Shown one piece after another: positions 52,531 to 64,000 of a DNA stretch of 64,000 nt. The translations under genes and the position numbers were made by a program. Numbering within the stretch: position 1 is the stretch's first letter; each line of letters starts with the position of its first letter. The notes under the pieces are model-generated. The model had not been told where the DNA came from. It did no database searches and saw only the letters and a program-made list of their open reading frames with translations. Origin of the DNA: Citrobacter sp. FP75 (GTDB taxonomy: Bacteria > Pseudomonadota > Gammaproteobacteria > Enterobacterales > Enterobacteriaceae); contig NZ_JAFDOE010000011.1 in NCBI RefSeq assembly GCF_018342065.1, forward strand, positions 1 to 64,000, read 5' to 3'.

Positions 52531-53883
52531 CTATCCTTCAACCTGTGTCCGGGGCAGCGATTTTATGCGTTTATGGATAAGTCCGGCGCTGTCAAACAGC
52601 CAGAACAACAGTTTTGCCACCAGCAGACAGGCACCAAAAATCACGAGGAAAAAGACCACTCGCGAGACAAACGAATCCAGACCTTCACGTGCTAAAACGA
52701 TCATATTGAAAATGGCGCCAAAACAGAAACTGTGCAAAATCGCCGACTTATAGCGATTTGTCTCGCGGTTTCCTAACTCGTACAGCCAGTCGAACCATTT
52801 AATGATAAGCCCAACCACGATCGCGCCCAGCGGGATAAACAACGCCCCGCCCATCACCACCAGCGAACCAATCAACGTAGGTGAAATCGCCAGACCCGAG
52901 TGGTTGTTCAACACTTCCCAGGTAAAGTAGTTCGCCGAGTTGAGTACAATGCTCGGTCGCCCAGGCCACAGCCAGGACGGGATAAACACGTAGAAATCAC
53001 GGACGATCGGGGCCAGTCCCTGGAACTCGATATTGTGGTAATTCTGCAGCAACAGCGCCAGATTTTCCCACGGCGAGAAGGTGTCGCGCGTCAGGTACAG
53101 GAAAGTATAAAACGCTTCGTTGCCGCTGACGTTCATGCCGTAGCGCTTCAGCGCCAGCCAGAACATCCCGACAATGCCCAGCACGCCCGCAGCCGCCAGC
53201 ATCCACAGCGAAATCCAGCCGCGAATAATGCCGATAAACAGGAAGATGGCAAAGGCGATGATGATATTGGCGCGCGTCCCGCCAACAATCATATAGGTCA
53301 GCAAGCCAAACGCGACGGTGCTCACCAGGAAGAACAGCCACGCTTTGCTGTCCTGACGCAGAAAGTAGACCACCAGCATCGCCGGGATGAAAAAGTAAAA
53401 GAAGCGTTTCAGTGCCACACCGGAGACTTCGCTGGAGAAGATCTGGCTGTAGGATTGCAGCCTGAACAGCAGGAAGCCGTTGTGCATAAAGAATATGCCC
53501 ACACTAACCAATGCGATCGCCATCAATAATATCCACGTCAGATGAGCCTCAACGCGATTGATAGTAAACAGCGGCTTACGCAGTTTTTCTGCCGCTCGCC
53601 TGCGTAAGCGGGTTTTATAGGTCACATAGTAGACGGCGTAGAAACAGGCGGCGGAAAGCAACGCCTGCAGCAGAATTTCCGGCGGTGCCACCGCGACGTC
53701 AAAGCGGAACACCAGCACGCTGGTCAACGGGAAACCGAAGAAAAACGTCAATAAAAACAGCAATGAGAAGAACACATTGAAGTTAAAGCGCACGCGTCGG
53801 AACTCAAACCAGGTCAACGTGGCGATAAACAGCGTGGAGAGCAGCCACACCACCAACAGACCGCTGAATTGCATCAGGCTCAT
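52531..53883 (-). CDS. wzyE: Enterobacterial common antigen polymerase WzyE
   Basis: WzyE links trisaccharide repeats of common antigen on the periplasmic side of the inner membrane. The 450-residue protein is almost wholly hydrophobic, with about 11 membrane segments, and has the family loop [19 protein letters not shown]. The ATG at 53883 overlaps the wecF stop by 4 bp and begins the conserved MSL-QFSGL; 13 in-frame upstream codons lie inside wecF. Confidence 0.95.
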   Translation of the reverse strand: MSLMQFSGLLVVWLLSTLFIATLTWFEFRRVRFNFNVFFSLLFLLTFFFGFPLTSVLVFRFDVAVAPPEILLQALLSAACFYAVYYVTYKTRLRRRAAEKLRKPLFTINRVEAHLTWILLMAIALVSVGIFFMHNGFLLFRLQSYSQIFSSEVSGVALKRFFYFFIPAMLVVYFLRQDSKAWLFFLVSTVAFGLLTYMIVGGTRANIIIAFAIFLFIGIIRGWISLWMLAAAGVLGIVGMFWLALKRYGMNVSGNEAFYTFLYLTRDTFSPWENLALLLQNYHNIEFQGLAPIVRDFYVFIPSWLWPGRPSIVLNSANYFTWEVLNNHSGLAISPTLIGSLVVMGGALFIPLGAIVVGLIIKWFDWLYELGNRETNRYKSAILHSFCFGAIFNMIVLAREGLDSFVSRVVFFLVIFGACLLVAKLLFWLFDSAGLIHKRIKSLPRTQVEG

Positions 53884-54959
53884 AGCGTTTCTCCGGAAGC
53901 AATTTTCAGCGCGTGATGCCATGGTTGCAGGTAATTCGGGCTAAAGAAGGTAATACTGCTTTTATCGACTGAGGCCAGCTGACGCTGCGCTTCGCGTACG
54001 ACGCCCTCATTGAGCTCATCAGTGGTAAATAACACCGGGAGATTCTGTTCCACCATATCCTGCCAGAAGGGATTTTCACGGTTGAGTACACACGGAATAC
54101 CAGCCTGAATCAACAGACACAAGGTTCCAATCCCCTGCTGACGGGCAAAAATAAAGTAGCCCAGATCGCACTGCCGGAGTAATGCCAGATAAGCCTCAAA
54201 CTCCAGTTTTTCACTGAGAATTTGCAGATTTTCCACACTAAACAAAGCCAGGCCAGCCTGACGAACTTCATCTATATACGCTGCGTTATTGGCGGGGTAA
54301 CCCATCGGCACAATCACATTCACCGTGTCGCCGAACTGCTGATGGACGGCACGCAGCGCGGCAATATGTTCATTACTGCGATCGCCGGAGTTTCCCACCA
54401 GAACCGTCATTTTCCCGCTGCGTTCACACCCGTTACTCATCGTATTGAGCGACGGATCCATGCGCGTCGGGAAATAGAGCAGCTCACCGCGTACGCGCGG
54501 ATGTTGTTCGGCGAAATAGCGTAAATCCCCGCGAGTGGCAAATACGCCGCCCACACGGTTTTGCGCCATCCGACGAAGCGGGTAAAACAGGCGGAATTTC
54601 AGGCCACTGGAGACTTCATATAAATCAGCGCCCCAGATGTGCCAGTAAAACTGCTCAGGCTTAATTCCCCCACTCAGAAGCGCCAGCCACAGGCTGGTAT
54701 TGAACTGACCGTGGAAAAAGAAACGCTGTTGACGATCTGCTTTTGCTTTCTTGATGACCGCCTCTGCCAGCGCCTTTTTCCCGCCGTAGAAACTCAGCGA
54801 TAACGCCGGGTAGCTCTCACTGAATCCCGCATCCTGACCGGCAACCATAAACACGCGCGCGTGCTCACTCGTCACGGCCAACGAATCGTTGAAAAACCGC
54901 AGTACGGTTTGGTTATGGTGAGGGATATCCGATCCCAGAACGTGAATCAGTACTGTCAT
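53880..54959 (-). CDS. wecF: Fuc4NAc transferase WecF (RffT)
   Basis: WecF transfers 4-acetamido-4,6-dideoxygalactose to lipid II, completing the common antigen trisaccharide lipid III. The 359-residue protein has the GT56 family length, starting [20 protein letters not shown], and the conserved [10 protein letters not shown] near residue 123. It overlaps wzxE and wzyE by 4 bp on either side. Confidence 0.96.
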   Translation of the reverse strand: MTVLIHVLGSDIPHHNQTVLRFFNDSLAVTSEHARVFMVAGQDAGFSESYPALSLSFYGGKKALAEAVIKKAKADRQQRFFFHGQFNTSLWLALLSGGIKPEQFYWHIWGADLYEVSSGLKFRLFYPLRRMAQNRVGGVFATRGDLRYFAEQHPRVRGELLYFPTRMDPSLNTMSNGCERSGKMTVLVGNSGDRSNEHIAALRAVHQQFGDTVNVIVPMGYPANNAAYIDEVRQAGLALFSVENLQILSEKLEFEAYLALLRQCDLGYFIFARQQGIGTLCLLIQAGIPCVLNRENPFWQDMVEQNLPVLFTTDELNEGVVREAQRQLASVDKSSITFFSPNYLQPWHHALKIASGETL

Positions 54960-56206
54960 GCCCGCCTACGCCAGAGTAAAAATACGCCGCAACAGAGAGA
55001 AAAATAGACCACATACGTTGCCATATACGCCTGTGCTGCTCCCAGAGCACCGTGTGCGGGGATCAGCCAGTGGGCAAATGCCGTCAATAACGTGAACTGG
55101 CTAATTTCAGCCAAAATATAAAACCGCAGCGACGCTTTCGCGATCACCAGATAACCAAAAACGTAGGCTCCCACTTTCAGGACATCGCCCACCAGCTGCC
55201 AGGCGAACAAATCTCGCATCGCGATAAATTTCGCGGAAAACAGCAGCCAGATAGCAAAGTCACGCAGCAGCCAGACGGTAAAACTCGCGGCGGCAACCGC
55301 CGGTAGCACAAACTTCAGCGACTTCACCACCTCGCGCGAAATATCATGCTTTTCAGTCAAACGCGACAGCGTCGGCAGCAAGTAAACGCTGAATGAAGCA
55401 GTGATAAATTGTAGATACGCATCGGAAATGCTGCTCACCCCCTGCCAGATCCCAACCTCATCCCAGCTGTACTGCGCAGCCAGCAGGTTTCGCATCATCA
55501 CGTACGCCACCGGCAGCGTCACGGAGGTGATCAACGCCATCAGCGTGAATTTGCTTAACTGCCCGGCCAGACCGTTATCCCAGCAGGGTTTCAGGTAATG
55601 CAGCGGGATAGTCCCACGTTTAATCAACATCGCTGCAGCGGGAAGCACCACCAGCGCAGGCACCAGCGCTAGGCCCAGCAGCGCGCCTTCATAGCCTCCG
55701 AGACGATAGCAGCCATAATAGGCCACCACGCCCACCAAGCTACCGACAATCAGCGACAGCGCATTCCCCGCGGCATCTCGAAAGCCTTTCATCAGCGCCA
55801 GCAGCAGGTTCGCCCAGGCAATGCCCATCTGTACCAGCGCAACCAGACGCACCAGTCCCTGATAATGGGTATGACCAAACAATCCCTGGCTGATCGGCGC
55901 TGCCGCCAGCAAAAAAATGGCGGCCATCAGTGTGGAGAACCCCAGCACCATCGCAGACGAGGTACCGACCACGTTGCGTAACCGCGCCGGATCGTCATGA
56001 TGCTGTGCAACGTACTTCGTGACGCCGTTGAAAATTCCGGCCCCCGCCAGCACGCCCAGCACGGTGACCATCTGGCGGAAATTACCCGCCTGCCCCACGC
56101 CCGCCGGGCCAAATGAAACAGCAAGTAGCTTCACTACCAGCAAGCCCGCTCCAATTTTTACCAGCGTACTGGCTGCAGTCCACAGGGACGCTTTAGCAAG
56201 CGACAT
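54956..56206 (-). CDS. wzxE: Lipid III flippase WzxE
   Basis: WzxE moves the undecaprenyl-linked trisaccharide across the inner membrane. The 416-residue protein has about 12 membrane segments and begins [19 protein letters not shown], with the conserved [15 protein letters not shown] loop near residue 32. It overlaps wecF by 4 bp and follows wecE after 1 bp. Confidence 0.96.
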   Translation of the reverse strand: MSLAKASLWTAASTLVKIGAGLLVVKLLAVSFGPAGVGQAGNFRQMVTVLGVLAGAGIFNGVTKYVAQHHDDPARLRNVVGTSSAMVLGFSTLMAAIFLLAAAPISQGLFGHTHYQGLVRLVALVQMGIAWANLLLALMKGFRDAAGNALSLIVGSLVGVVAYYGCYRLGGYEGALLGLALVPALVVLPAAAMLIKRGTIPLHYLKPCWDNGLAGQLSKFTLMALITSVTLPVAYVMMRNLLAAQYSWDEVGIWQGVSSISDAYLQFITASFSVYLLPTLSRLTEKHDISREVVKSLKFVLPAVAAASFTVWLLRDFAIWLLFSAKFIAMRDLFAWQLVGDVLKVGAYVFGYLVIAKASLRFYILAEISQFTLLTAFAHWLIPAHGALGAAQAYMATYVVYFSLCCGVFLLWRRRA

Positions 56207-56207
56207 A

Positions 56208-57338
56208 TCAGGCGAAGTAGTTGAGTAAGGTCGTAATCACTGTGCGCTGGTTAACCGGCGACAGATTGTAAAACAGCGGTAAACGCAGCAGGCGTTCACT
56301 CTCTTTGGTGGTGTAACGATCGTCACCGACAAACTCGCCAAATTTATCGCCAGCCGGGCAATCGTGTAGCGGGATATAGTGGAACACCGCCATGATTTCG
56401 GCTTCTTTCAGGAAGCCGATCAACGCGCTACGATCGTCGATATCGCGCAGCTTGATGTAAAACATATGGGCGTTCTGCACGCATCCGTCCGGTATGGAAG
56501 GCAGCTCAATACGCCCGGCGCGCGCCAGCGGCTCCAGCGCATCATAATAATTCTGCCACAGCGCCAGACGCTGCTGATTGATACGATCTGCCGCTTCCAG
56601 TTGTGCCCACAGATAGGCAGCCTGCAGATCGGACATCAGATAGCTGGAGCCGATATCACGCCAGGTATACTTATCTACCTGACCACGGAAAAACTGGCTG
56701 CGGTTTGTGCCTTTTTCGCGGATGATCTCTGCACGTTCAATTAACTTTTTATCGTTGATCAGCGTCGCACCGCCTTCACCACCCGCAGTGTAGTTTTTCG
56801 TTTCATGGAAGCTAAAGCAGCCAATATGACCAATCGTGCCCAGCGCCCGACCTTTGTAGGTTGACATGACGCCCTGAGCGGCATCTTCCACCACAAACAG
56901 GTTGTACTTTGCCGCCAGCGCCATGATGGTATCCATTTCGCAGGCAACGCCCGCATAATGTACCGGCACGATAGCACGGGTTTTGTCGGTTATTGCCGCT
57001 TCAATCAACGTTTCATCAATGTTCATCGTATCCGGGCGGATATCCACAAAGACGATTTTTGCCCCGCGCAGCACGAAGGCGTTGGCGGTGGAGACAAATG
57101 TGTAGCTTGGCATAATCACTTCGTCGCCTGACTGGATGTCCAGCAACAGTGCCGCCATCTCAAGCGAAGCGGTACAGGACGGCGTCAGCAGCACTTTCGC
57201 GCTGCCAAAATGCTGCTCCAGCCACTGCTGACAACGACGGGTAAAGCCGCCGTCGCCGCATAGCTTGCCGCTGCTCATCGCAGACTGCATATAATCAAGC
57301 TCAGTGCCCACCACCGGCGGTGCGTTAAATGGAATCAT
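56208..57338 (-). CDS. wecE: dTDP-4-amino-4,6-dideoxygalactose transaminase WecE (RffA)
   Basis: WecE transfers an amino group from glutamate to dTDP-4-keto-6-deoxyglucose, giving the precursor of Fuc4NAc. The 376-residue PLP enzyme of the DegT/DnrJ/EryC1 family has the cofactor lysine K181 in FHETKNYTAG and the segment VVEDAAQGV near 149. It follows wecD after 4 bp. Confidence 0.97.
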   Translation of the reverse strand: MIPFNAPPVVGTELDYMQSAMSSGKLCGDGGFTRRCQQWLEQHFGSAKVLLTPSCTASLEMAALLLDIQSGDEVIMPSYTFVSTANAFVLRGAKIVFVDIRPDTMNIDETLIEAAITDKTRAIVPVHYAGVACEMDTIMALAAKYNLFVVEDAAQGVMSTYKGRALGTIGHIGCFSFHETKNYTAGGEGGATLINDKKLIERAEIIREKGTNRSQFFRGQVDKYTWRDIGSSYLMSDLQAAYLWAQLEAADRINQQRLALWQNYYDALEPLARAGRIELPSIPDGCVQNAHMFYIKLRDIDDRSALIGFLKEAEIMAVFHYIPLHDCPAGDKFGEFVGDDRYTTKESERLLRLPLFYNLSPVNQRTVITTLLNYFA

Positions 57339-57342
57339 TTTG

Positions 57343-58020
57343 TCACCTGTATAACCAGTACGCAGTGCTTTCTACATTGGCACCGCTCTGTATATAACGT
57401 TTAAGCGCGGCGGTGTTACCCATCTGGGTCGCCACGCGCAATGTTGTTTTACCGCGAGCCTGCGCCCAGCAAAGCGCGGCCTGCATCAGTTCTGCGCCCG
57501 CACCGCGACCGGCCAGCAGGCCAATACGTGCGTCGGTATCATTCAGTTCACGCAGCGAGACATAACCACGGATATCGCCTGCCTGCGTGCGAAAAACAAG
57601 ACACTGATGGTCAAACGTACCCAATACGGCATTTTCAATCCACTGCGCGTAGAAACGCGCGCTGGCATCTGGCGCATACCACGGCGCACGAAAACGGCTT
57701 TGCGCGAACGCCTGTCCTGCCAGGTGGCGTAGCGCCGGTATATCCGCAGTTTGTGCGACCTGCGCGCCGGGATTCTCATCTGCGCCCGTGACCGGCAGCG
57801 CCAAATCCACCTCTCCTTCAACCAGAGAGAAATCCAGATGCTGCAGCGCGTCTAATGCCTGGGTATTCGCAGCAGGAATTTTTGCCTGCACCCGTTCCCA
57901 GGGTTGCAACGCCTCCACAGTCAGAACCGGCGCATGCGGGTCAAAACGAACAATAGCGCTCTTTACGCCAAAGAACGTATTTTCCCAGCTAAGCGGCTCA
58001 ATACTGGCGCGGGCGAGCAC
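57343..58020 (-). CDS. wecD: dTDP-fucosamine acetyltransferase WecD (RffC)
   Basis: WecD acetylates dTDP-4-amino-4,6-dideoxygalactose to dTDP-Fuc4NAc with acetyl-CoA. The 225-residue protein has a C-terminal GNAT domain with the acetyl-CoA loop [13 protein letters not shown] and the tail [18 protein letters not shown] start at 58020 is chosen: it fits the conserved [11 protein letters not shown] start, and GGAG lies 7 bases upstream. It overlaps the end of rffH by 23 bp. The frame is open 19 codons further upstream inside rffH. Confidence 0.9.
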   Translation of the reverse strand: MLARASIEPLSWENTFFGVKSAIVRFDPHAPVLTVEALQPWERVQAKIPAANTQALDALQHLDFSLVEGEVDLALPVTGADENPGAQVAQTADIPALRHLAGQAFAQSRFRAPWYAPDASARFYAQWIENAVLGTFDHQCLVFRTQAGDIRGYVSLRELNDTDARIGLLAGRGAGAELMQAALCWAQARGKTTLRVATQMGNTAALKRYIQSGANVESTAYWLYR

Positions 58021-58879
58021 GGAGCAGCTCCAACAAATATTGACCATAACCCGTTTTGGCCAAAGAACTGGCGGCACGCTTCACGCCTTCGTCATCCAGC
58101 CAGCCGTTACGCCAGGCGATTTCTTCCAGACAGGCTATTTTAAAGCCCTGACGTTTCTCCACCGTCTGCACAAACATGCTCGCTTCAATCAGACTGTCAT
58201 GCGTACCGGTATCCAGCCAGGCAAATCCACGCCCGAGCAGTTCCACCGTCAGGTTGCCGGCTTCAAGGTACATCTGGTTGATAGAGGTAATCTCCAGCTC
58301 TCCACGCTCAGAAGGTTTCACGCGTTTGGCGTATTCCACCACTTTGCTGTCGTAGAAATAGAGCCCCGTCACCGCCCAGTTAGACTTCGGTTCTTTCGGC
58401 TTCTCTGCCAGCGAAACAGCGCGGAAATTGTCGTCAAACTCGACCACGCCAAAACGCTCAGGATCCATAACCTGATAGCCAAATACCGTCGCCCCTTCCG
58501 TTCGGGCGGCGACATGGCGCAGTTTCGGACTGAATCCCTGACCAAAGAAAATGTTATCGCCTAAAACCAGACAGGAAGACTCACCGTTGAGGAACGTTTC
58601 ACCAATGATAAACGCCTGCGCTAATCCATCCGGGCTGGGTTGCTCGGCATAGTGTAAATCGATGCCGAACTCAGAACCATCTCCCAGCAAACGCTGGAAA
58701 TAACCTTTATCTTCCGGTGTGGTGATAATCAGGATTTCACGGATACCCGCCAGCATCAGTACCGATAGCGGGTAGTAGATCATCGGCTTATCGTAAATCG
58801 GCAATAACTGCTTCGATACGCCACGCGTAATAGGGTGCAGGCGAGTCCCCGAGCCCCCCGCCAGAATGATACCTTTCAT
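57998..58879 (-). CDS. rffH: Glucose-1-phosphate thymidylyltransferase RffH
   Basis: RffH makes dTDP-glucose from glucose-1-phosphate and dTTP for common antigen synthesis; it is a paralogue of RmlA. The 293-residue protein has the nucleotide loop [11 protein letters not shown] starting at residue 8 and the [10 protein letters not shown] segment near 108. It follows rffG after 18 bp. Confidence 0.97.
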   Translation of the reverse strand: MKGIILAGGSGTRLHPITRGVSKQLLPIYDKPMIYYPLSVLMLAGIREILIITTPEDKGYFQRLLGDGSEFGIDLHYAEQPSPDGLAQAFIIGETFLNGESSCLVLGDNIFFGQGFSPKLRHVAARTEGATVFGYQVMDPERFGVVEFDDNFRAVSLAEKPKEPKSNWAVTGLYFYDSKVVEYAKRVKPSERGELEITSINQMYLEAGNLTVELLGRGFAWLDTGTHDSLIEASMFVQTVEKRQGFKIACLEEIAWRNGWLDDEGVKRAASSLAKTGYGQYLLELLRARPRQY

Positions 58880-58897
58880 GCGTACCTCCTCAGGAAG

Positions 58898-59965
58898 TTA
58901 ACCCTTCAGACCTAAACGTTCGCCCTGGTAGCTGCCATCCTGCACGGGCCTCCACCACGCCTCATTCGCCAGATACCATTGCACGGTTTTGCGCATACCG
59001 CTTTCAAATGTTTCCTGCGGCATCCAGCCAAGATCACGTGCAATTTTTGACGCATCAATGGCATAACGCAAATCATGACCCGGACGATCGTCAACAAAGG
59101 TGATCAATGAACGATACTGCGAAAGGCCCTGTGGCTTGTTGGGTGCCAACTCTTCAAGTAGGCAGCAAATCGTCTCAACCACGTCAAGGTTCTTACGCTC
59201 GTTGTGTCCACCGATGTTATACGTTTCACCGACGGCCCCGGTGGTCGCCACGCAATACAGCGCGCGGGCATGATCTTCCACGTAAAGCCAGTCACGGATC
59301 TGCTGCCCGTTGCCATATACCGGCAGTGGCTTGCCCGCCAGAGCGTTAAGAATGGTCAGTGGGATCAGTTTTTCCGGGAAGTGATACGGGCCGTAGTTGT
59401 TGGAGCAGTTGGTAATCAGCGTGGGCAGACCGTAAGTACGCAACCAGGCACGGACCAGGTGATCGCTACTAGCTTTCGACGCTGAATAAGGGCTACTTGG
59501 CGCATACGGCGTGGTTTCCGTGAAGAAATCATCCGTAGAATGCAGGTCGCCATACACTTCATCGGTCGAAATATGATGGAAACGAAACGCCGATTTTCTC
59601 TCATCGGTTAATGCGCTCCAGTAAGCTCGCGCCGCTTCCAGCAGAGTATAGGTGCCCACAATATTGGTTTCGATAAATGCCGCTGGACCATCAATAGAAC
59701 GATCAACATGGCTTTCTGCAGCCAGATGCATCACGCAGTCTGGCTGATATTGTTGAAACACCCTGTCGAGCGATGCCCGCTCGCAGATATCCACTTTTTC
59801 AAAGGCAAAACGGTCATTCTGCGCGACCGGCGTCAACGACATCAGATTTCCGGCGTAGGTCAGTTTATCGACCACCACCACCGCATCTTCGGTCTCATGA
59901 ATGATATGCCGTACAACTGCTGAGCCGATAAATCCGGCGCCACCGGTGACCAGAATTCGTTTCAT
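58898..59965 (-). CDS. rffG: dTDP-glucose 4,6-dehydratase RffG
   Basis: RffG converts dTDP-glucose to dTDP-4-keto-6-deoxyglucose; it is a paralogue of RmlB. The 355-residue short-chain dehydrogenase-type protein has the NAD loop TGGAGFIGS at 7-15, the [10 protein letters not shown] segment, and the catalytic YSASK motif. Its first base overlaps the last base of wecC. Confidence 0.97.
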   Translation of the reverse strand: MKRILVTGGAGFIGSAVVRHIIHETEDAVVVVDKLTYAGNLMSLTPVAQNDRFAFEKVDICERASLDRVFQQYQPDCVMHLAAESHVDRSIDGPAAFIETNIVGTYTLLEAARAYWSALTDERKSAFRFHHISTDEVYGDLHSTDDFFTETTPYAPSSPYSASKASSDHLVRAWLRTYGLPTLITNCSNNYGPYHFPEKLIPLTILNALAGKPLPVYGNGQQIRDWLYVEDHARALYCVATTGAVGETYNIGGHNERKNLDVVETICCLLEELAPNKPQGLSQYRSLITFVDDRPGHDLRYAIDASKIARDLGWMPQETFESGMRKTVQWYLANEAWWRPVQDGSYQGERLGLKG

Positions 59966-61227
59966 TAGCGCCAGACTCCTTTGGTATCAACCACGTACTG
60001 CTGGTGAACCGCATCGCCTTTAATGGCTTTAAATTCATTATGGTCGACCAACATGACCAGCACATCGGCACTTGCCAAAGCATCGTCCAGTTTTGCCAAC
60101 TGGCAAAGACCGTCCAGCTTTTTCGGCAGTTGATGGATGTTCGGTTCCACCACCAGCGTTTCACCACGATGCCACTGGGCGATACTCAGCGCGATGCCCA
60201 TCGCCGGGCTTTCACGTAAATCGTCGATATTCGGTTTAAATGCCAGACCAAAACAGGCAATTTTCACATCGCTGGCGCGTTTGTTCGTCTTAGCCAGACA
60301 GTCGGCCACGGCAGCTTTTACCCGATCGATTACCCAGTGAGGTTTGCCATCATTCACTTCACGTGCGGTGCGGATTAATTTCGCCAGCTGCGGGTTCTGC
60401 GCCACAATAAACCACGGATCGACGGCAATACAGTGGCCGCCGACGCCCGGTCCTGGCTGCAGGATATTGACGCGTGGATGTCGGTTCGCCAGACGAATCA
60501 GTTCCCAGACGTTAATCTCCTGTTCGGCGCAAATCAGCGACAGCTCATTGGCAAAGGCGATGTTAACGTCACGGAAGCTATTTTCAGTGAGTTTGCACAT
60601 TTCCGCGGTGCGGGCATTGGTCACCACGCATTCACCTTCAAGGAAGATGTTGTACAGCTCACTGGCACGCGCGGAGCAGACAGGCGTCATCCCGCCAATC
60701 ACGCGATCGTTTTTTATCAGCTCGACCATCACCTGACCCGGCAGCACGCGTTCTGGACAATAGGCAATATTGACGTCCGCCTGGTCACCTGCCTGCTGCG
60801 GGAACGTCAGATCTGGTCGCATTTCAGCAAGCCATGCAGCCATCTGCTCGGTTGCCCCGACAGGTGACGTTGACTCGAGGATCACCAATGCGCCTTTTTT
60901 CAGCACTGACGCCAGCGACTTCGCCGCCGCTTCGACGTACACCATATCGGGTTCATGCTCCCCTTTGAACGGGGTAGGCACGGCAATTAAATATGCGTCC
61001 GCTTCTACGGGTTTGGTGGTCGCACGAAGATATCCTTCTTCGACGGCTGTTTTCACCACGGCACCGAGGTCAGGTTCAACGATATGGATCTCACCACGGT
61101 TAATGGTGTCCACCGCATGCTGATTAACATCTACGCCAATCACGTGTTTTTGACGGGAAGCAAAAGCAGCTGCGGTTGGCAGCCCGATATAACCCAGCCC
61201 AATGACAGAAATGGTCGTAAAACTCAT
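59965..61227 (-). CDS. wecC: UDP-N-acetyl-D-mannosamine dehydrogenase WecC
   Basis: WecC oxidises UDP-ManNAc to UDP-ManNAcA in two steps with NAD. The 420-residue protein has the NAD loop GLGYIGLP at 10-17, the central [14 protein letters not shown] helix and the catalytic cysteine C266 in [11 protein letters not shown]. The ATG at 61227 overlaps the wecB stop by 4 bp and matches the conserved start; 15 in-frame upstream codons lie in wecB. Confidence 0.97.
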   Translation of the reverse strand: MSFTTISVIGLGYIGLPTAAAFASRQKHVIGVDVNQHAVDTINRGEIHIVEPDLGAVVKTAVEEGYLRATTKPVEADAYLIAVPTPFKGEHEPDMVYVEAAAKSLASVLKKGALVILESTSPVGATEQMAAWLAEMRPDLTFPQQAGDQADVNIAYCPERVLPGQVMVELIKNDRVIGGMTPVCSARASELYNIFLEGECVVTNARTAEMCKLTENSFRDVNIAFANELSLICAEQEINVWELIRLANRHPRVNILQPGPGVGGHCIAVDPWFIVAQNPQLAKLIRTAREVNDGKPHWVIDRVKAAVADCLAKTNKRASDVKIACFGLAFKPNIDDLRESPAMGIALSIAQWHRGETLVVEPNIHQLPKKLDGLCQLAKLDDALASADVLVMLVDHNEFKAIKGDAVHQQYVVDTKGVWR

Positions 61228-62354
61228 AGCGATATCCGATTGTTTTTTAACGCGTGTAAAATACGACCACACGCTTGCCCATCGCCATACGGATTATGGG
61301 CCCGGCTCATGGTCTGATATTCATCTTCGTCATGCAGTAAACGCGTGACTTCTTCCACAATGCGCTGCGGATCGGTCCCCACCAGCCGCACTGTCCCGGC
61401 GGTAATGGCCTCTGGACGCTCCGTCGTTTCACGCATCACCAGCACAGGTTTCCCCAGCGACGGAGCTTCTTCCTGAATACCACCAGAATCGGTCAGGATC
61501 AGCCAGGCATGATTCATCAGCCAGACAAACGGCAGGTATTCCTGCGGCTCGATCAGAATCACATTGTCAACGTGACCCAGGATGCGGTTTACCGGCTCAC
61601 TGACGTTAGGGTTCAGGTGCACCGGGTAAACAATTTGCACATCCTGATTCGCCGCCGCAATTTCTGCCAGCGCATGGCAGATTTGTTCAAAACCGCGACC
61701 AAAGCTTTCCCGGCGATGACCGGTCACCAGGATCATCTTTTTATCCGCGCTCAGGAAAGGATAATGACTTGCAATTTCAGCTCGCAACGCATCATTTCCC
61801 AGGACGCGATCGCGAACCCAGATCAACGCATCAATGATCGTATTACCGGTGACAAAAATGCGATCATCGGCAATATTTTCTCGTAACAGGTTCTGCCGCG
61901 AGTTTTCCGTTGGGGCAAAATGATACATGGCCAGACGCCCGGTCAGCGTGCGGTTCGCCTCTTCCGGCCAGGGTGAATAAAGATCGCCAGTTCGTAATCC
62001 GGCTTCAACATGTCCTACCGGAATACGCTGATAAAACGCGGCCAGACTGGTCGCAATGGTCGTCGTGGTATCACCGTGTACCAGTACTACATCAGGTTTA
62101 AATTCAGCCAGAATAGGCTTTAATCCTTCAAGGATTCGACAGGTAATTTCGGTGAGCCCCTGACCTGGCTGCATAATATTGAGATCGTAGTCAGGTACAA
62201 TAGAAAAAAGGTTCAACACCTGATCCAGCATCTGCCGATGCTGCGCAGTGACGCAAACTTTCGCCTCAAAATGAGGATCTTTTGCCAGCGCATGAACCAG
62301 AGGTGCCATCTTGATGGCCTCCGGTCGCGTGCCAAAAACAGTCAGTACTTTCAC
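61224..62354 (-). CDS. wecB: UDP-N-acetylglucosamine 2-epimerase WecB
   Basis: WecB interconverts UDP-GlcNAc and UDP-ManNAc, feeding WecC. The 376-residue protein has the family start [18 protein letters not shown], the [10 protein letters not shown] and [10 protein letters not shown] segments, and [10 protein letters not shown] near residue 211. A GTG start at 62354 is chosen because it gives the family length; the frame stays open 14 codons upstream. It lies 55 bp after wzzE. Confidence 0.96.
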   Translation of the reverse strand: MKVLTVFGTRPEAIKMAPLVHALAKDPHFEAKVCVTAQHRQMLDQVLNLFSIVPDYDLNIMQPGQGLTEITCRILEGLKPILAEFKPDVVLVHGDTTTTIATSLAAFYQRIPVGHVEAGLRTGDLYSPWPEEANRTLTGRLAMYHFAPTENSRQNLLRENIADDRIFVTGNTIIDALIWVRDRVLGNDALRAEIASHYPFLSADKKMILVTGHRRESFGRGFEQICHALAEIAAANQDVQIVYPVHLNPNVSEPVNRILGHVDNVILIEPQEYLPFVWLMNHAWLILTDSGGIQEEAPSLGKPVLVMRETTERPEAITAGTVRLVGTDPQRIVEEVTRLLHDEDEYQTMSRAHNPYGDGQACGRILHALKNNRISL

Positions 62355-62409
62355 ATCGATTCTCTTCGGATTGGCAGCGAGGGCCCAGCCCCTCACTGCA
62401 ACGGTGTTG

Positions 62410-63456
62410 CTAAATCGGGCGGCGACGGGTTAACGCGACACCGGCACCGATCAAGGCCCCAACGATGCCCCACATAATCATCAGGAAGGCACGGCGAGGG
62501 CTATCACGTTTTACCGGTTCTTCCGGCGTCCGCAAATAACGATAGGTCTGAAAACGTGGGTCCAGAGTTGGTCCTACGTTCAGCGTATTTAACATGGCTT
62601 TGTTTTGGAAATAATCTAGTTCGAATTCCGGGCCGACAGCCTGCAGGTTTTCGAGCCGCGCCTGCAGCATAGGACGTCCGAGTAAAAACAGCTCAGAGTC
62701 CGGTAATTCATCTGCTGGCACATCCGTTGAAGTGCGAGAAATATTATGCAGCTCTGCAATTTTGAGCGCCTGTTCAATGTTATGAACGCGGCGAGAGAAG
62801 AGTGATTTCGCCACCTCTTCCTGGCGTTTAACCTGCGCCTTCATCTGCACGGTGCGTGCAGCCCACGCGCCTTTTAACTCATCGTTCAGATGACGTGCCG
62901 CTCTCTGGCTGGCAAACGCCACGTATTGGCGCAGCAGGTTGTTGGCATCAGGCGCCGTTTCCGCAATCAGCTTCACGCTGTCATTGGTATTGCGCAATGC
63001 ATCACCAGGCATAAACTGAATGTTATTGATTAACTCATCCAGCAATGCCGCATCGGCTTTACTGTTTCCGACCATCCGTTGCTTAAAGTAATCGGTCTGC
63101 TGCCAGAACTCACGGCGCGTATCCCACGAGGCAACCTGCATGACGAACTCTTTATAGGCCTCGTCCATCACCGACGGCTGATCCGCTGACGCCAGGCTGG
63201 CCTTAATATCCAGATTGCGTAAAAACTGCTGTTGAGAGTAATAACCACCCAACATATTCACCGTTGGCCGGTCAGAAATAGCAGTCGCACTCCACTCCTG
63301 ACGCGCAAAAAACGTATAGGCGAGAGCAACAAGCGCAAAGACGAGGGCCATACCGACAATCCACGCCTTCCCTGCCCACAAGGTCCGAAACAGCCCACGG
63401 ATGTCCAGTTCATTTTCAGTGTTCACGGCATGTTCTCCCGGTAATGGCTGTGTCAT
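62410..63456 (-). CDS. wzzE: Common antigen chain length modulator WzzE
   Basis: WzzE sets the chain length of common antigen and is also needed for its cyclic form. The 348-residue PCP1 protein has two membrane helices (about 31-51 and 319-340) enclosing a periplasmic, coiled-coil-rich domain, and the proline-rich [21 protein letters not shown] (about 294-314) before the second helix. It lies 11 bp after wecA. Confidence 0.96.
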   Translation of the reverse strand: MTQPLPGEHAVNTENELDIRGLFRTLWAGKAWIVGMALVFALVALAYTFFARQEWSATAISDRPTVNMLGGYYSQQQFLRNLDIKASLASADQPSVMDEAYKEFVMQVASWDTRREFWQQTDYFKQRMVGNSKADAALLDELINNIQFMPGDALRNTNDSVKLIAETAPDANNLLRQYVAFASQRAARHLNDELKGAWAARTVQMKAQVKRQEEVAKSLFSRRVHNIEQALKIAELHNISRTSTDVPADELPDSELFLLGRPMLQARLENLQAVGPEFELDYFQNKAMLNTLNVGPTLDPRFQTYRYLRTPEEPVKRDSPRRAFLMIMWGIVGALIGAGVALTRRRPI

Positions 63457-63467
63457 CGCATCCTCAT

Positions 63468-64000
63468 TTACTTGGTTAAGTTTGGTTTGTTTTCGCGGTT
63501 TCTTCGAAGTCTGCGCTTAACTCGCTTGATAAATCTGGCAACCTTCCAGGCACGCTTAATGCAGTAACCGTAAAGACCAAATGCCAATAAAAATAACACC
63601 AGCATGGCCCATTCAGGGACTAAACGAAAATACTCAGCCAGTACACCAATAGAGGCCAGAATCGCCGCAGCCAGCGTAATCAGAACAAATGCCTGTCGGG
63701 AAGTAAACCCCGCTCGCATCACCAAATGATGAATGTGCTGGCGATCAGCGGAGAAAGGACTCATACCTTTACGTAAGCGACGATACATAATCGCCACCAT
63801 ATCCATTAACGGAATGGCAATAATCCACAGGGCAGTGACCGGACTAATAGGATGCGTAGGTCCCTGGGTCGTTTCCAGCAGGATCCAAATCACCGTGAAA
63901 CCAATCAGTGTACTGCCTGCATCACCCATAAAGACTTTATAACGGCGTCCAAGGATCCCCAGGTTCAGCAGGATATAAGGCAGAATGGCAGCGATCATGG
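63468..64000 (-). CDS. wecA: UDP-GlcNAc:undecaprenyl-phosphate GlcNAc-1-phosphate transferase WecA (3' part)
   Basis: WecA starts common antigen and many O-antigens by moving GlcNAc-1-phosphate onto undecaprenyl phosphate. Only the last 177 or so codons lie in the window; the coding region continues beyond 64000. The visible part has the catalytic VFMGDAGSTLIGF segment, the MDMVAIMYRRLRKG loop and DRQHIHHL, the basic histidine motif of the family, then three membrane helices and a basic C-terminus. It should be the first gene of the cluster. Confidence 0.96.
   Translation of the reverse strand, partial: MIAAILPYILLNLGILGRRYKVFMGDAGSTLIGFTVIWILLETTQGPTHPISPVTALWIIAIPLMDMVAIMYRRLRKGMSPFSADRQHIHHLVMRAGFTSRQAFVLITLAAAILASIGVLAEYFRLVPEWAMLVLFLLAFGLYGYCIKRAWKVARFIKRVKRRLRRNRENKPNLTK

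Overview
The window is chromosomal DNA of an enterobacterium close to Escherichia, Salmonella and Citrobacter. It follows, almost gene for gene, the E. coli K-12 region from hemG to wecA (rfe), read in the direction opposite to the K-12 map. Protein sequences are near-identical to the E. coli products as I remember them, but three accessory segments that I recall from K-12 are missing here (yigE, yigF-yigG, and aslA-aslB). A two-gene segment that I do not recall from K-12 sits between lptM and cyaY. A Citrobacter-like genome is my best guess; the species cannot be fixed from reading alone. I see no phage, insertion sequence, CRISPR array or plasmid function.

Layout. 0.1-4.1 kb: hemG, trkH, yigZ and pepQ on the minus strand. 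4.2-7.8 kb: the FadR-controlled fadBA operon, followed by an ERIC element and a terminator. 7.8-17.8 kb: fre, ubiD, rfaH, tatD, tatC, tatB, tatA, ubiB, ubiJ, ubiE and rmuC, which join ubiquinone synthesis with twin-arginine export. 17.9-24.1 kb: udp with tandem CRP sites, dlhH, and the divergent metE/metR pair with a MetJ operator and a second ERIC element. yigM converges on metR and overlaps it. 24.1-33.1 kb: yigL, pldB, rhtB, rhtC, recQ, pldA, yigI, rarD and corA. The corA leader carries a corL-like short reading frame and a hairpin. 33.1-38.8 kb: the lptM-dapF-yigA-xerC-yigB-uvrD transcription unit, with a LexA-controlled internal promoter before uvrD.

38.9-41.7 kb: two overlapping, full-length paralogous genes for exported proteins with DKNYY-like repeats, function unknown. 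This is the least ordinary part of the window. 41.8-49.2 kb: cyaY, cyaA and the hemCDXY operon. 49.2-50.1 kb: the small RNA GlmZ with a sigma-54-type promoter, then the tRNA operon argX-hisR-leuT-proM. 50.1-64.0 kb: yifK and the enterobacterial common antigen cluster wecG, wzyE, wecF, wzxE, wecE, wecD, rffH, rffG, wecC, wecB, wzzE and the 3' part of wecA, cut by the window end.

Most genes are tightly packed, with 1-23 bp overlaps inside operons. Intergenic space is filled mainly by REP and ERIC elements and simple terminators. Start sites were set by conserved family N-termini and ribosome-binding sites, so several coding regions are shorter than the longest open frame, and cyaA, wecB and wecD use TTG or GTG starts. 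Gene identifications rest on remembered family sequences and visible motifs; no database search was run.
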